Part shown: in pieces, positions 8,574 through 16,823 of the stretch
Position numbering within the stretch: the first letter of the stretch is position 1
How the letters are laid out: every line of letters starts with the position of its first letter
From: Pseudomonas fluorescens
Lineage (GTDB): Bacteria; Pseudomonadota; Gammaproteobacteria; Pseudomonadales; Pseudomonadaceae
Reading direction: 5' to 3'
Assembly: GCF_000968015.1 (NCBI RefSeq)
Contig: NZ_LACH01000053.1
Span: 1 to 64,000 of the forward strand
Length of the DNA stretch: 64,000 nt
The notes under the pieces: model-generated
What the model saw: only the letters and a program-made list of their open reading frames with translations
Told to the model about the DNA's origin: nothing
Database searches by the model: none
Position numbers and translations under genes: made by a program

Positions 8574-9467
8574 TCAAGCCTGATTCAGTTGTGCTTTGAG
8601 CAAATCGCGAAAGGTCTGGATCAGTGGCTCGCGGCTGCGGCCACGACGCACAATCATCGAGAACGGCGCCTGATAGCCGAAGGTCGCCGGCAGCAGCACC
8701 CGCAAATCGCCCTTGTCAGCCCAGGCCTGAGCGTAGTGCTCCGGCAGGTAACCGATGTAGGCACCGGACAGCACCAGAATCAGCTGCGCCTCCATACTTT
8801 CCACCGTCGCCGCGCTGTGTTTGAAACCGTGGCGTGCCAGTTCCGCCTGGCTCCAGTAGCCGCGGCCAACCATGCGTTGCTGAGTGATGACTTGCTCGGG
8901 AATGCGTCGTTCGGTGAACAGCGGATGACGACTGCTGCAATACAACCAGTGTTGTTCGCGGTACAGCGGCATGTAGACCAGACCGCTCATGCGCGTGGAG
9001 AACGCGCCGATGGCCAGGTCGAGACGATTATCCTGCACGCCGAGTTGCAGCTCGTAAGGGCTCATCACCGAGAGGTGCAAATGCACGGCCGGGTGTTCCT
9101 GACTGTAAGCACCAATGGCTTCGGCGAAGGGCAAAGCCTTGTCGCTGACAGTGGAGTCGATGACGCCGAGGTTCAAGGTGCCGCGCAGTTCGCCCTTGAG
9201 CGCCGCGGCGTATTGTTCGAAGCCTTCGAGTTCGCCGAGCAGGCGCAAGGTTTCCTGATGGAACAGCTCGCCTTTGCTGGTCAGGCTGAAACCACCCCGG
9301 CCGCGATGGCAGAGGACCAGGCCGAGGGCGGCTTCGAGCTGGCTCATGTAAGTGCTGATGGCCGAGGTCGAGAGGTTGAGCTCTTGCTGGGCGTTGGCAA
9401 AGCCCTGATGGCGAACCACGCTGACGAAGATGCGCAACAGTTTCAGGTCGGGTAATGCGTTGGCCAT
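8574..9467 (-). CDS. gbuR: LysR-type regulator, probable GbuR (guanidinobutyrate utilisation activator)
   Basis: 297 residues from ATG 9467 (MANALPDLKLLRIF), preferred to an upstream start at 9509 because GGAGC precedes it. Helix-turn-helix at about 8-65 (RHQGFANAQQELNLSTSAIS), then the LysR effector domain. Divergent from the gbuA-like gene 404 bp away; in P. aeruginosa, GbuR (PA1422) lies divergent from gbuA (PA1421) and activates it with 4-guanidinobutyrate. The name rests on this arrangement. A near-perfect palindrome in the shared upstream region (9726-9749) is a candidate operator. Confidence 0.75.
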   Translation of the reverse strand: MANALPDLKLLRIFVSVVRHQGFANAQQELNLSTSAISTYMSQLEAALGLVLCHRGRGGFSLTSKGELFHQETLRLLGELEGFEQYAAALKGELRGTLNLGVIDSTVSDKALPFAEAIGAYSQEHPAVHLHLSVMSPYELQLGVQDNRLDLAIGAFSTRMSGLVYMPLYREQHWLYCSSRHPLFTERRIPEQVITQQRMVGRGYWSQAELARHGFKHSAATVESMEAQLILVLSGAYIGYLPEHYAQAWADKGDLRVLLPATFGYQAPFSMIVRRGRSREPLIQTFRDLLKAQLNQA

Positions 9468-9508
9468 GGGGGCTCCGGGCTTTAGAAATGTGTTGTCTGT
9501 TAAATCCA

Positions 9509-9668
9509 CCCCTCACCCCAACCCTCTCCCCACGGGGTAGAGGGGGAAAGGGAGCCGATCTCCATGGCGTTCAAATCCTGAGTTTGACTCGATATTTCAG
9601 GTCGATGTATTTCCCGAGAACACCTCGGTCAGTCCCCTCTCCCCCTGGGAGAGGGTTAGGGTGAGGGG
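9509..9668. repeat. Inverted repeat of CCCTCACCCCAACCCTCTCC type
   Basis: Arm CCCCTCACCCCAACCCTCTC begins at 9509 and its complement (GGGAGAGGGTTAGGGTGAGG) ends at 9668. The arms flank about 110 bp of non-coding DNA. This intergenic palindrome type is widespread in Proteobacteria. It occupies part of the gbuR-gbuA intergenic region and is distinct from the REPIN families elsewhere in the window. Confidence 0.8.
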
Positions 9669-9725
9669 CCGTTCTTGAGCCGAGCACAAATCTCAATGCC
9701 GCAAAGTCTAATCCCCCTCCAGCCA

Positions 9726-9749
9726 TTAGTTTAGAAAAATCTGAACTAA
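9726..9749. promoter_or_regulatory. Near-perfect 24-bp palindrome, candidate GbuR operator
   Basis: TTAGTTTAGA, four A residues, then TCTGAACTAA: 10-bp arms with one mismatch. It is 123 bp upstream of the gbuA-like start, in the region shared with the divergent LysR gene, where LysR-type regulators usually bind. Assignment to GbuR is inference. Confidence 0.5.
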
Positions 9750-9871
9750 GTATTTGCCCGTAGCGATTCTTCCCGGCCACTACATTTCGCAGAATCGCCC
9801 CACAGCGGTTCCTGCGTCTCCCCGACCAGTGCAACCGACATAAATAAAACAACGACGATGAGGCCCTACCC

Positions 9872-10822
9872 GTGGACAAGATTCTTCACCAACCACTGGG
9901 CGGCAATGAAATGCCGCGCTTCGGCGGCATCGCCACCATGATGCGACTCCCCCATGTGCCAACCGCTGCCGGTCTGGATGCTGCCTTCGTTGGCGTCCCG
10001 CTGGACATCGGCACTTCCCTGCGCCCCGGCACCCGTTTCGGACCTCGCGAAATCCGCGCTGAATCGGTGATGATCCGCCCGTACAACATGGCCACCGGCG
10101 CTGCACCGTTCGACTCGCTGTCGGTTGCCGACATCGGCGACGTGGCGATCAACACGTTCAATCTGCTGGACGCCGTACGGATCATCGAAGAGTCCTACCA
10201 CAAAATCCTCGAACACAATGTGATCCCCCTGACCCTCGGCGGCGACCACACCATCACCCTGCCAATCCTGCGTGCGATTCATAAGAAGCACGGCAAGGTC
10301 GGCCTGGTGCACATCGACGCTCACGCTGATGTGAACGATCACATGTTCGGGGAGAAAATCGCCCACGGCACCACCTTCCGCCGCGCTGTCGAAGAAGGCC
10401 TTCTGGATCCGGACCGCGTGGTGCAAATCGGCCTGCGCGCTCAGGGTTACACCGCTGACGACTTCAACTGGAGCCGCAACCAGGGCTTCCGTGTGGTTCA
10501 GGCCGAAGAGTGCTGGCACAAATCCCTGGCACCGCTGATGGCCGAAGTTCGCGAGAAAGTCGGCGGCGGTCCGGTGTACCTGAGTTTCGACATCGACGGC
10601 ATCGACCCTGCCTGGGCGCCAGGTACCGGCACCCCGGAAATCGGTGGTCTGACGACCATTCAGGCGATTGAAATCGTTCGCGGCTGCCAAGGTCTCGACC
10701 TGGTCGGTTGCGATCTGGTAGAAGTCTCGCCCGCTTACGACACCACCGGCAACACCTCGCTGTTGGCCGCCAACCTGCTGTACGAAATGCTCTGCGTACT
10801 GCCTGGCGTAGTCCACCGCTGA
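9872..10822 (+). CDS. gbuA: Guanidinobutyrase (ureohydrolase/agmatinase family)
   Basis: 316 residues from GTG 9872 (GAGG at 9860-9863). Ureohydrolase fold with the manganese-binding motifs GGDHTITLP (about 122), HIDAHADVND (about 148) and SFDIDGIDPAWAPGTGTPE (about 231), all intact. The family hydrolyses guanidino acids or agmatine to urea. The sequence matches my recollection of P. aeruginosa GbuA (PA1421), which converts 4-guanidinobutyrate to 4-aminobutyrate and urea in arginine catabolism. The neighbours (divergent LysR, SnoaL-like protein, NCS1 and SSS transporters) follow the PA1418-PA1422 order. Generic pipelines often label this gene agmatinase speB; the context favours GbuA. Confidence 0.88.
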   Translation: MDKILHQPLGGNEMPRFGGIATMMRLPHVPTAAGLDAAFVGVPLDIGTSLRPGTRFGPREIRAESVMIRPYNMATGAAPFDSLSVADIGDVAINTFNLLDAVRIIEESYHKILEHNVIPLTLGGDHTITLPILRAIHKKHGKVGLVHIDAHADVNDHMFGEKIAHGTTFRRAVEEGLLDPDRVVQIGLRAQGYTADDFNWSRNQGFRVVQAEECWHKSLAPLMAEVREKVGGGPVYLSFDIDGIDPAWAPGTGTPEIGGLTTIQAIEIVRGCQGLDLVGCDLVEVSPAYDTTGNTSLLAANLLYEMLCVLPGVVHR

Positions 10823-10831
10823 GGATTGGTT

Positions 10832-11239
10832 GTGAACGAACGTGATCAGGTACTCAAGGCCGCTGCCGATCTGGTAACCGCCTTCGCCCGTAATGATCGC
10901 GAAGCCTACTTCGGTGCGTTCAGCACCGATGCCAGCTTCGTGTTCTACACCCTCGAACAGCCCCTGCTGTCGCGCGATGCCTATCAGGCGTTGTGGGACA
11001 CGTGGCGCTCGGAGGATGGCTTCGAGGTGCTTTCGTGCACCTCGAGCAACGCCTTCGTCAGCCTGCAGGGTGACGTGGCGATTTTCATCCATGACGTGGC
11101 CACCGAGCTGCGCATGCAAGGGGAGCAACACTTCAGCCAGGAGCGCGAGACGATTGTGTTTCGCCGACAACAACAAGGCCCATGGCTGGCCTGCCACGAA
11201 CATTTGTCCGCGATGCCGGAAGGGCTGCCAACCCCTTAG
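10832..11239 (+). CDS. Small SnoaL/NTF2-like protein of the gbu cluster
   Basis: 135 residues from GTG 10832. GAGGA at 10821-10825 overlaps the gbuA stop, giving a 9-bp gap and probable translational coupling; an upstream TTG at 10826 is less well placed. The pattern of an N-terminal helix (VLKAAADLVTAFARNDREAY), FSTDASFVFYT, and paired strands ending RETIVFRRQQQGPWLACHEH is that of the SnoaL/NTF2-like (ketosteroid isomerase-fold) superfamily. Its position corresponds to PA1420. The specific function is unknown; a link to guanidino compound use is inferred from the operon. Confidence 0.7.
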   Translation: MNERDQVLKAAADLVTAFARNDREAYFGAFSTDASFVFYTLEQPLLSRDAYQALWDTWRSEDGFEVLSCTSSNAFVSLQGDVAIFIHDVATELRMQGEQHFSQERETIVFRRQQQGPWLACHEHLSAMPEGLPTP

Positions 11240-11291
11240 CCACAGGTGACGCTCACACACGATGAGCGCGCCTTTATGATCGGAGCTGATC

Positions 11292-12803
11292 ATGAATAAC
11301 AACAACAAAGACCAAAGCCTTACGCACATTGAAACCTACGGGGTCGAACAGATCCCGGACAGCGAACGCACCGCAGGCCCGACGGATTTGTTCCGGATGA
11401 TCTTTGGGGGTTCCAACACGTTTGCCACCGCCGTGCTCGGCAGTTTCCCGGTACTGTTCGGCCTGTCTTTTCAGGCGGGCGTCTGGGCGATTGTGCTGGG
11501 TGTGTTGCTGGGCTCGCTGATCCTCGCGCCCATGGGCCTGTTCGGCCCGATCAATGGCACCAACAACGCCGTGTCTTCCGGTGCGCACTTCGGCGTGCAC
11601 GGGCGGATCGTCGGTTCGTTTCTGTCGTTGTTGACCGCCATCGCCTTCTTCTCGCTCTCAGTGTGGAGTTCGGGTGATGCGCTGATCGGTGGCGCCAAAC
11701 GCCTGATCGGCCTGCCGGAAACCGACCTGACCCTGGGCCTGGCCTACGGTCTGTTCGCGATCCTGGTACTGACCGTTTGCATCTACGGCTTCCGCTTCCT
11801 GCTGTGGGTCAACAAGATCGCGGTATGGAGCGCCAGCCTGCTGTTCCTGCTGGGCATCTTCGCCTTCATCGGTCCGTTCGATGTGAACTACGCCGGCACC
11901 GTCAGCATGGGCCAACCGGGTTTCTGGGCCGCCTTCATCGGCGCTGCGCTGGTGGCGATGAGCAACCCGATTTCCTTCGGCGCGTTCCTCGGTGACTGGT
12001 CGCGTTACATCCCGCGTGATACCTCCAAGCGCCGCATCATGGCCGCCGTGGTGATCTCGCAGATCGCAACCTTCATCCCGTTCCTGTTCGGCCTCGCCAC
12101 CGCCACCATCGTAGCGATCAAGGCACCGGACTACATCGCGGCCAACAACTACGTCGGCGGCCTGCTGGCCGTTTCGCCGAGCTGGTTCTTCCTGCCGGTG
12201 TGCCTGATTGCGGTGATCGGCGGCATGTCCACCGGCACCACCTCGCTCTACGGCACCGGGCTGGACATGTCCAGCGTGTTCCCACGGGTACTGTCGCGGG
12301 TCAAGGCCACGCTGTTGATCGGTGTGATGTCGATTGCCTTCATCTTCATCGGCCGCTTTGCAGCGAACCTGGTGCAGAGCGTGTCGACCTTCGCCGTGCT
12401 GATCATCACCTGCACCACTCCGTGGATGGTGATCATGATCATCGGCCTGCTGGTGCGTCGCGGCTTCTACTGCCCGGATGACTTGCAAGTGTTCACCCGC
12501 GGCGAGAAAGGTGGCCGCTACTGGTTCACCCATGGCTGGAACTGGCGTGGGCTGGGTGCCTGGATCCCGAGCGCTGCGGTGGGCTTGTGCTTTGTGAACC
12601 TGCCTGGGCAGTTCGTGGGTCCGCTCGGTGAACTGGCCGGCGGCATCGACATCAGCTTGCCGGTCACCCTTGGCCTGGCGTCGTTGGTGTACCTGGCGCT
12701 GTTGAGCCTGTTCCCGGAATCGGCCGCGGTGTTCGGTCCAAACGATCCACGCAGCAAGGGCACGGATTCGCTCGCTAAACCGGCGATGCGACAAGTCGCC
12801 TGA
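11292..12803 (+). CDS. NCS1-family permease (cytosine/purine permease-like) of the gbu cluster
   Basis: 503 residues from ATG 11292 with CGGAG just ahead. About 12 hydrophobic segments starting near residue 45, with the family pattern TDLFRMIFGGSNTFATAVLG, GPINGTNNAVSSGAHFGVHG and NPISFGAFLGDWSRYIP, as in CodB-type nucleobase:cation symporters. In the gbuA gene order it corresponds to PA1419. The substrate may be a guanidino compound or purine; the sequence alone does not tell. It follows the SnoaL-like gene by 52 bp and is probably in the same transcript. Confidence 0.8.
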   Translation: MNNNNKDQSLTHIETYGVEQIPDSERTAGPTDLFRMIFGGSNTFATAVLGSFPVLFGLSFQAGVWAIVLGVLLGSLILAPMGLFGPINGTNNAVSSGAHFGVHGRIVGSFLSLLTAIAFFSLSVWSSGDALIGGAKRLIGLPETDLTLGLAYGLFAILVLTVCIYGFRFLLWVNKIAVWSASLLFLLGIFAFIGPFDVNYAGTVSMGQPGFWAAFIGAALVAMSNPISFGAFLGDWSRYIPRDTSKRRIMAAVVISQIATFIPFLFGLATATIVAIKAPDYIAANNYVGGLLAVSPSWFFLPVCLIAVIGGMSTGTTSLYGTGLDMSSVFPRVLSRVKATLLIGVMSIAFIFIGRFAANLVQSVSTFAVLIITCTTPWMVIMIIGLLVRRGFYCPDDLQVFTRGEKGGRYWFTHGWNWRGLGAWIPSAAVGLCFVNLPGQFVGPLGELAGGIDISLPVTLGLASLVYLALLSLFPESAAVFGPNDPRSKGTDSLAKPAMRQVA

Positions 12804-12817
12804 TTAAACGCATTACC

Positions 12818-12906
12818 TGTGGGAGCGGGCTTGCTCGCGAAGACGGCGGCACATCCAACATTGATGTGACTGACAGACCGCTTTCGCGAGCAAGCTCGCT
12901 CCCACA
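12818..12906. repeat. REPIN, family A
   Basis: Arms TGTGGGAGCGGGCTTGCTCG at 12818 and its complement ending at 12906 (one substitution between arms). It lies between the NCS1 and SSS transporter genes and may reduce read-through from the first to the second. Confidence 0.85.
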
Positions 12907-12957
12907 AGGGATTGATTTCAGCCTCAACATAAAAAAGACAATCGGAGACACGCCATA

Positions 12958-14337
12958 ATGGCTTTGGATTTATTCGTCGTACTCATCTACGCCGCCGCGA
13001 TGCTGATGCTCGGCTATTACGGCATGCGCAAGGCCAAGACCAACGAAGACTTTTTGGTCGCCGGTCGCAACCTCGGCCCGAGCATGTACATGGGCACCAT
13101 GGCAGCCACCGTTCTGGGCGGCGCGTCCACAGTGGGTACCGTACGCCTGGGCTACGTCCATGGCATCTCGGGTTTCTGGCTCTGCGCGGCCCTCGGCTGC
13201 GGGATCGTGGCGCTGAACCTGTTCCTCGCCAAACCTCTGCTGAAACTGAAAATCTACACCGTTACCCAAGTGCTGGAAAAACGCTACAACCCGATGGCCC
13301 GCTCCGCGAGCGCGGTGATCATGCTGGCGTACGCGCTGATGATCGGCGTGGTTTCGATCCTGGCCATTGGCACCGTGTTGCAAGTGCTGTTCGGCCTGCC
13401 GTTCTGGGTCTCGGTATTGCTCGGCGGTGGCGTGGTAGTGATCTACTCCGCGATCGGCGGCATGTGGTCCCTGACCTTGACCGACATCGTCCAGTTCGTG
13501 ATCAAGACCGTGGGCCTGATGTTCATCCTGTTGCCAATCTGCCTGTACCGCGTTGGCGGCTGGGATGAATTGGTGTTGAAACTGCCGGCCACTGCCTTCA
13601 GCTTCACCACGATTGGCTGGGACACCATCATCACCTACTTCATGATCTACTTCTTCGGGATCCTGATCGGCCAGGACATCTGGCAGCGTGTGTTCACTGT
13701 CAAGAGCGCCAAAGTAGCTCAGGTCGCCGGTACCTTCGCAGGCTTCTACTGCATCGTTTACGGCCTGGCCTGCGCCCTGATCGGCATGGCCGCTCATGTG
13801 CTGATCCCGGACCTGGACAACGTCAACAACGCCTTCGCCGCCATCGTCAAACTGTCCCTGCCGGACGGTATCCGTGGCCTGGTGATCGCCGCAGCCCTGG
13901 CGGCCATGATGTCCACCGCCAGCGCCGGCTTGCTCGCCGCTGCCACCACCCTGACCGAAGACCTGCTGCCGAAACTGCGTGGCGGTAAACAGTCGAGCCT
14001 GGGCATGAACCGCCTGTTCACCCTGTTGACCGGCGTCGTGGTACTGGGCATCGCTCTGGTCGTACATGACGTGATCAGCGCTCTGACCCTGGCCTACAAC
14101 CTGCTGGTGGGCGGCATGTTGATCCCGCTGATCGGTGCGATTTTCTGGAAACGTGCAACCACCGCCGGCGCTATCGCCAGCATGGGCATGGGCTTCGCCA
14201 CGGCGCTGGTGTTCATGTTCAAGGATGGCCTGGAAGCCAACACCCCGATCTACTACAGCCTCGCTGTTGGTCTGGTGAGCTTCGTGGTGGTCAGCTTGCT
14301 GTCCCCTCGCCCTGCAGCGGTGCCCAGCGCCGCCTAA
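12958..14337 (+). CDS. Sodium:solute symporter (SSS family) of the gbu cluster
   Basis: 459 residues from ATG 12958 (ATCGGAGACA upstream). About 13 membrane segments; SSS features include DFLVAGRNLGPSMYMGTMAA at about 31, SAIGGMWSLTLTDIVQF at about 163, and GLVIAAALAAMMSTASAGLL at about 307 (the sodium-site helix). It corresponds in order to PA1418. Together with the NCS1 permease it gives the cluster two uptake systems; 4-guanidinobutyrate is an inferred substrate for one of them. A strong terminator follows at 14369-14403. Confidence 0.85.
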   Translation: MALDLFVVLIYAAAMLMLGYYGMRKAKTNEDFLVAGRNLGPSMYMGTMAATVLGGASTVGTVRLGYVHGISGFWLCAALGCGIVALNLFLAKPLLKLKIYTVTQVLEKRYNPMARSASAVIMLAYALMIGVVSILAIGTVLQVLFGLPFWVSVLLGGGVVVIYSAIGGMWSLTLTDIVQFVIKTVGLMFILLPICLYRVGGWDELVLKLPATAFSFTTIGWDTIITYFMIYFFGILIGQDIWQRVFTVKSAKVAQVAGTFAGFYCIVYGLACALIGMAAHVLIPDLDNVNNAFAAIVKLSLPDGIRGLVIAAALAAMMSTASAGLLAAATTLTEDLLPKLRGGKQSSLGMNRLFTLLTGVVVLGIALVVHDVISALTLAYNLLVGGMLIPLIGAIFWKRATTAGAIASMGMGFATALVFMFKDGLEANTPIYYSLAVGLVSFVVVSLLSPRPAAVPSAA

Positions 14338-14368
14338 GCTGAACATAACGACTTGATGCTTTCTTCGA

Positions 14369-14403
14369 CGGGTGTGGCGTCGGTTGCCACACCCGTTTTT
14401 TTT
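14369..14403 (+). terminator. Rho-independent terminator after the SSS gene
   Basis: Stem CGGGTGTGG / CCACACCCG with a short loop, followed by eight T residues. It ends the gbu transport transcript and lies just ahead of the MBL-fold gene. Confidence 0.85.
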
Positions 14404-14422
14404 CGTCTGGAGAAAATCGTTT

Positions 14423-15148
14423 ATGAAGATCGTCAGCCGCGATCAATGGTTCGAGGTGAAACAGCTCAGCGACGGCATTCGCCTGATTCACGAGCCTTAC
14501 ATCCGCCCCTTCTATCGCTGCAACCTCTGGCACATTCAGGGTCGCAACAAGGACTTGCTGCTCGATAGCGGTTCCGGGCTGGTCAGCCTGCGCGAGCAAC
14601 TGCCGTGGATCACCGAACGGCCGCTGGTAGCCGTGGCCAGTCATTGCCATTTCGACCACATCGCCGGTCATCACGAATTCCCCGAACGGCTGGTGCATCC
14701 GGCTGAAGCGCAGATCCTCGCGTCACCGGACGGCGAGAACACACTGAGCACGGCGTTTGTCGGCGACGAGATGTTCGAAGCGCACCCGGATTGCCCGTTG
14801 TGCTACGCCGAGTATCGGGTCAAAGCCGCACCAGCCACCGGTTTGATCGAAGAAGGTGACGTGCTGGATCTGGGTGATCGCGTGTTGCAAGTGCTGCACA
14901 CGCCGGGGCATTCACCGGGCGGTATCAGCCTGTACGAAGCAGCGACCGAGACGCTGTTCAGCGGCGACATCATCTACGACGGGCCGTTGATCGAAGACGC
15001 CTACCACTCCAACCTCGAGGACTACGCCCGCAGCCTGCAGCGTTTGCGCGAGTTGCCGATCCGCACGGTGCATGGCGGGCATTTCGGGAGTTTTTCCGGA
15101 GAGCATTTGCGCACGATGATTGACGAGTGGCAGCGCTCGCACGCCTGA
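14423..15148 (+). CDS. Metallo-beta-lactamase-fold hydrolase
   Basis: 241 residues from ATG 14423 (GGAG at 14409-14412); upstream in-frame codons run through the terminator and were rejected. The zinc motif SHCHFDHIAGHHEF (about 75) is the HxHxDH signature. HTPGHSPGG (about 161) and FSGDIIYDG (about 186) supply further ligands, and HGGHFGSF (about 221) a final His. This is the glyoxalase II-like group of MBL hydrolases that cleave thioesters, lactones or similar bonds; the substrate is not evident. No strong link to the gbu genes beyond adjacency. Confidence 0.8.
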   Translation: MKIVSRDQWFEVKQLSDGIRLIHEPYIRPFYRCNLWHIQGRNKDLLLDSGSGLVSLREQLPWITERPLVAVASHCHFDHIAGHHEFPERLVHPAEAQILASPDGENTLSTAFVGDEMFEAHPDCPLCYAEYRVKAAPATGLIEEGDVLDLGDRVLQVLHTPGHSPGGISLYEAATETLFSGDIIYDGPLIEDAYHSNLEDYARSLQRLRELPIRTVHGGHFGSFSGEHLRTMIDEWQRSHA

Positions 15149-15203
15149 AGCCTGCTGTACTCAGCCCCAGGGACAACAACAATAACGCCCTCGTAGAACC
15201 GCC

Positions 15204-15455
15204 ATGAAAAGAGCTGCCGTTCGTGCTGTCGTGCATCGCTTCATCTGCCGCCTGCTGGAGAGTCAGGATGACTTCGACGACAACGCGAGTCTCGCGCAAT
15301 TGGGATTGGATAAAGAAGATATCGAAGAGCTGATCTTCCATCTGGAAGATGAGCTGGGTTTGACGGCGTTTACGGCGGAGGAAGATCAGATGCTCAAGAC
15401 CGCCAGGACGGCGAATGACTTGAGCCGGTTTTTGATGGAGATCGGAAGGCACTAA
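15204..15455 (+). CDS. Small acyl-carrier-protein-like protein lacking the phosphopantetheine serine
   Basis: 83 residues from ATG 15204; no strong ribosome site. The pattern FDDNASLAQLGLDKEDIEEL followed by IFHLEDELGLTAFTAEED strongly resembles helices I-III of acyl carrier proteins, including the acidic helix after the attachment site. However the DS(L) attachment serine is replaced (LDKED), so it cannot carry 4'-phosphopantetheine in the usual way. It may be a structural or regulatory ACP mimic. Function unknown. It lies 55 bp after the MBL gene and could be co-transcribed. Confidence 0.65.
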   Translation: MKRAAVRAVVHRFICRLLESQDDFDDNASLAQLGLDKEDIEELIFHLEDELGLTAFTAEEDQMLKTARTANDLSRFLMEIGRH

Positions 15456-15488
15456 GCCCGCCCACGCTCTTGAGTTCGCCTGGGTCCC

Positions 15489-15540
15489 TGTAGCAGCTGC
15501 CGAGCACCGCGAGGCTGCGTTGGGCTCGGCAACTGCTACA
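15489..15540. repeat. Short palindrome, diverged family B REP, between convergent genes
   Basis: Arms TGTAGCAGCTGCCGAGC and GGCTCGGCAACTGCTACA flank an 18-bp loop. It resembles the TGTAGGAGCTGCCG arms elsewhere in the window but with AGC in place of AGG. It may serve as transcript end for the genes on both sides. Confidence 0.65.
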
Positions 15541-15558
15541 ACAACGGCTGCGTTACGC

Positions 15559-15687
15559 TTACCGGCGGCGCTGCTGGCGTCGGCGTTGTTCGTCGTCAGT
15601 GCGAATAGGCACAGGTTGCAGAGGCGGTTCGATCAAACCGAGTGCAACACCCAGGTCGTGCAGCCAGTTTTGGATTTTCTCTTTCAT
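15559..15687 (-). CDS. 42-residue conserved small protein in the PA1414 (SicX locus) position
   Basis: Starts at ATG 15687 with a good AAGGGGG ribosome site; an in-frame upstream ATG at 15741 lacks one. The peptide begins MKEKIQNWLHDLGVALGLIE, an amphipathic helix, and ends in an Arg/Gln-rich tail (RRRQQRRR). In the gene order I recall from P. aeruginosa, the short gene between the LysR gene PA1413 and the gbu genes is PA1414, whose transcript yields the anaerobically induced small RNA SicX. Assignment here is by position and size only. No perfect Anr box (TTGAT-N4-ATCAA) was seen upstream, only a TTGAT half-site near 15801-15805. Confidence 0.6.
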   Translation of the reverse strand: MKEKIQNWLHDLGVALGLIEPPLQPVPIRTDDEQRRRQQRRR

Positions 15688-15826
15688 GGTGCCCCCTTCA
15701 GGGTAGTGCCGAGTGGCCAAAATTCTGTAGCCACTTCGCACTGATAATAGTCCGAAGTCCTACGCAATGCTCGCCCAAAGTCGCAATGATCTGTTACTGA
15801 ATTGATCAAAATACCTGACCGATAGT

Positions 15827-16720
15827 TCAAGCCATCTCCCGTGCCTGACTCGGCGCCGACGGATAGACCAATTGTTGCTGCTCAAGCCAGGCGTTCAAGT
15901 TCGCCCCAACCATGCCTTTGCGCCACATCAGCCACGTGGTGGCACTGGCAAATGGCTCGGCCAACGGATGCACCGCCACGCTTTCGCGGCCCGGCAGGCT
16001 GGCGAGCATCGACTCCGACATCAGCGCCACGCCTGAGCCGGCGATCACGCAGGCCAGCATCCCCGGATAAGACTCGATTTCAATCGCCCGGCCCATGGCC
16101 GCGTGGTAATGGGAGAACCAGGCTTCCAGGCGCATCCGGTAGGAACAACCCTGGCGAAACGTGAACACCGAGCGCCCTTGCACATCCAGCGCACTGAGGA
16201 TCGGCGGGTGATCGGCCTCGCTGATCAGCACCAGCCGTTCGTCGCACAACGGCACGCCGTCGAGCCCGGCCAGTTCCAGCGGACCGTCCACCAGCGCCGC
16301 ATCGAGACGACCGGTGAGCAAACCTTCAAGCAATTCGCCGCTTGGCCCGGCCTGCACTTGCAGGTTCACCGCCGGATAAGTGCGGTGATAACGCGCCAAC
16401 AACCCCGGCAGATGAATCGCCGCCGTGCTGTACATCGTGCCGAGTACGAAGTCCCCGGCCGGTTGCCCGCCCTGCACCGCCGCTTGAGCTTCGTCGCGCA
16501 GATTGAATAACTTGGCGGTGTAGTCCAGCAGGACTTTTCCTGCAGGCGACAACTGCAAACGCTGACGTTCACGCACGAACAGTTCTACGCCGAGTTGCTC
16601 TTCCAGCTGTTTAAGCCGGGTCGACAGGTTCGATGGCACCCGGTGCAGGCGTTCGGCAGCGCGGGTGATGGAACCCTCCTGCGCTACTGCCTGGAAAATC
16701 CGCAATTGGCTGAATTCCAC
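15827..16720 (-). CDS. LysR-type transcriptional regulator
   Basis: 297 residues from GTG 16720 (VEFSQLRIF), preceded by GGAGAAAGGT; an upstream TTG at 16732 is unlikely. Helix-turn-helix at about 5-60 (AVAQEGSITRAAERLHRVPS) and a LysR effector domain (VPLCDERLVLISEADHPPIL at about 156). Divergent from the MFS permease gene with a 103-bp AT-rich gap, so it probably controls that exporter. Position corresponds to PA1413. It resembles the PtrR/YneJ subgroup, but this is a weak impression. Confidence 0.8.
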   Translation of the reverse strand: MEFSQLRIFQAVAQEGSITRAAERLHRVPSNLSTRLKQLEEQLGVELFVRERQRLQLSPAGKVLLDYTAKLFNLRDEAQAAVQGGQPAGDFVLGTMYSTAAIHLPGLLARYHRTYPAVNLQVQAGPSGELLEGLLTGRLDAALVDGPLELAGLDGVPLCDERLVLISEADHPPILSALDVQGRSVFTFRQGCSYRMRLEAWFSHYHAAMGRAIEIESYPGMLACVIAGSGVALMSESMLASLPGRESVAVHPLAEPFASATTWLMWRKGMVGANLNAWLEQQQLVYPSAPSQAREMA

Positions 16721-16823
16721 ACCTTTCTCCAAATCAGAACAAGTTACTCACTATTATTCATTTTAAAAGAAAGTCAATCAGTCCTAGCCTGACGGTCATT
16801 GATCCTCTGCCGGAATTCAGACC

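Noticed and set aside
12970-14346. Minus-strand frame of 458 codons
   Set aside because: Antisense of the SSS transporter; His/Gln/Asp-rich text with no motif.
15781-15820. Anr/FNR box upstream of the PA1414-like gene
   Set aside because: A TTGAT half-site is present, but the second half (ATCAA) is missing at the correct spacing.
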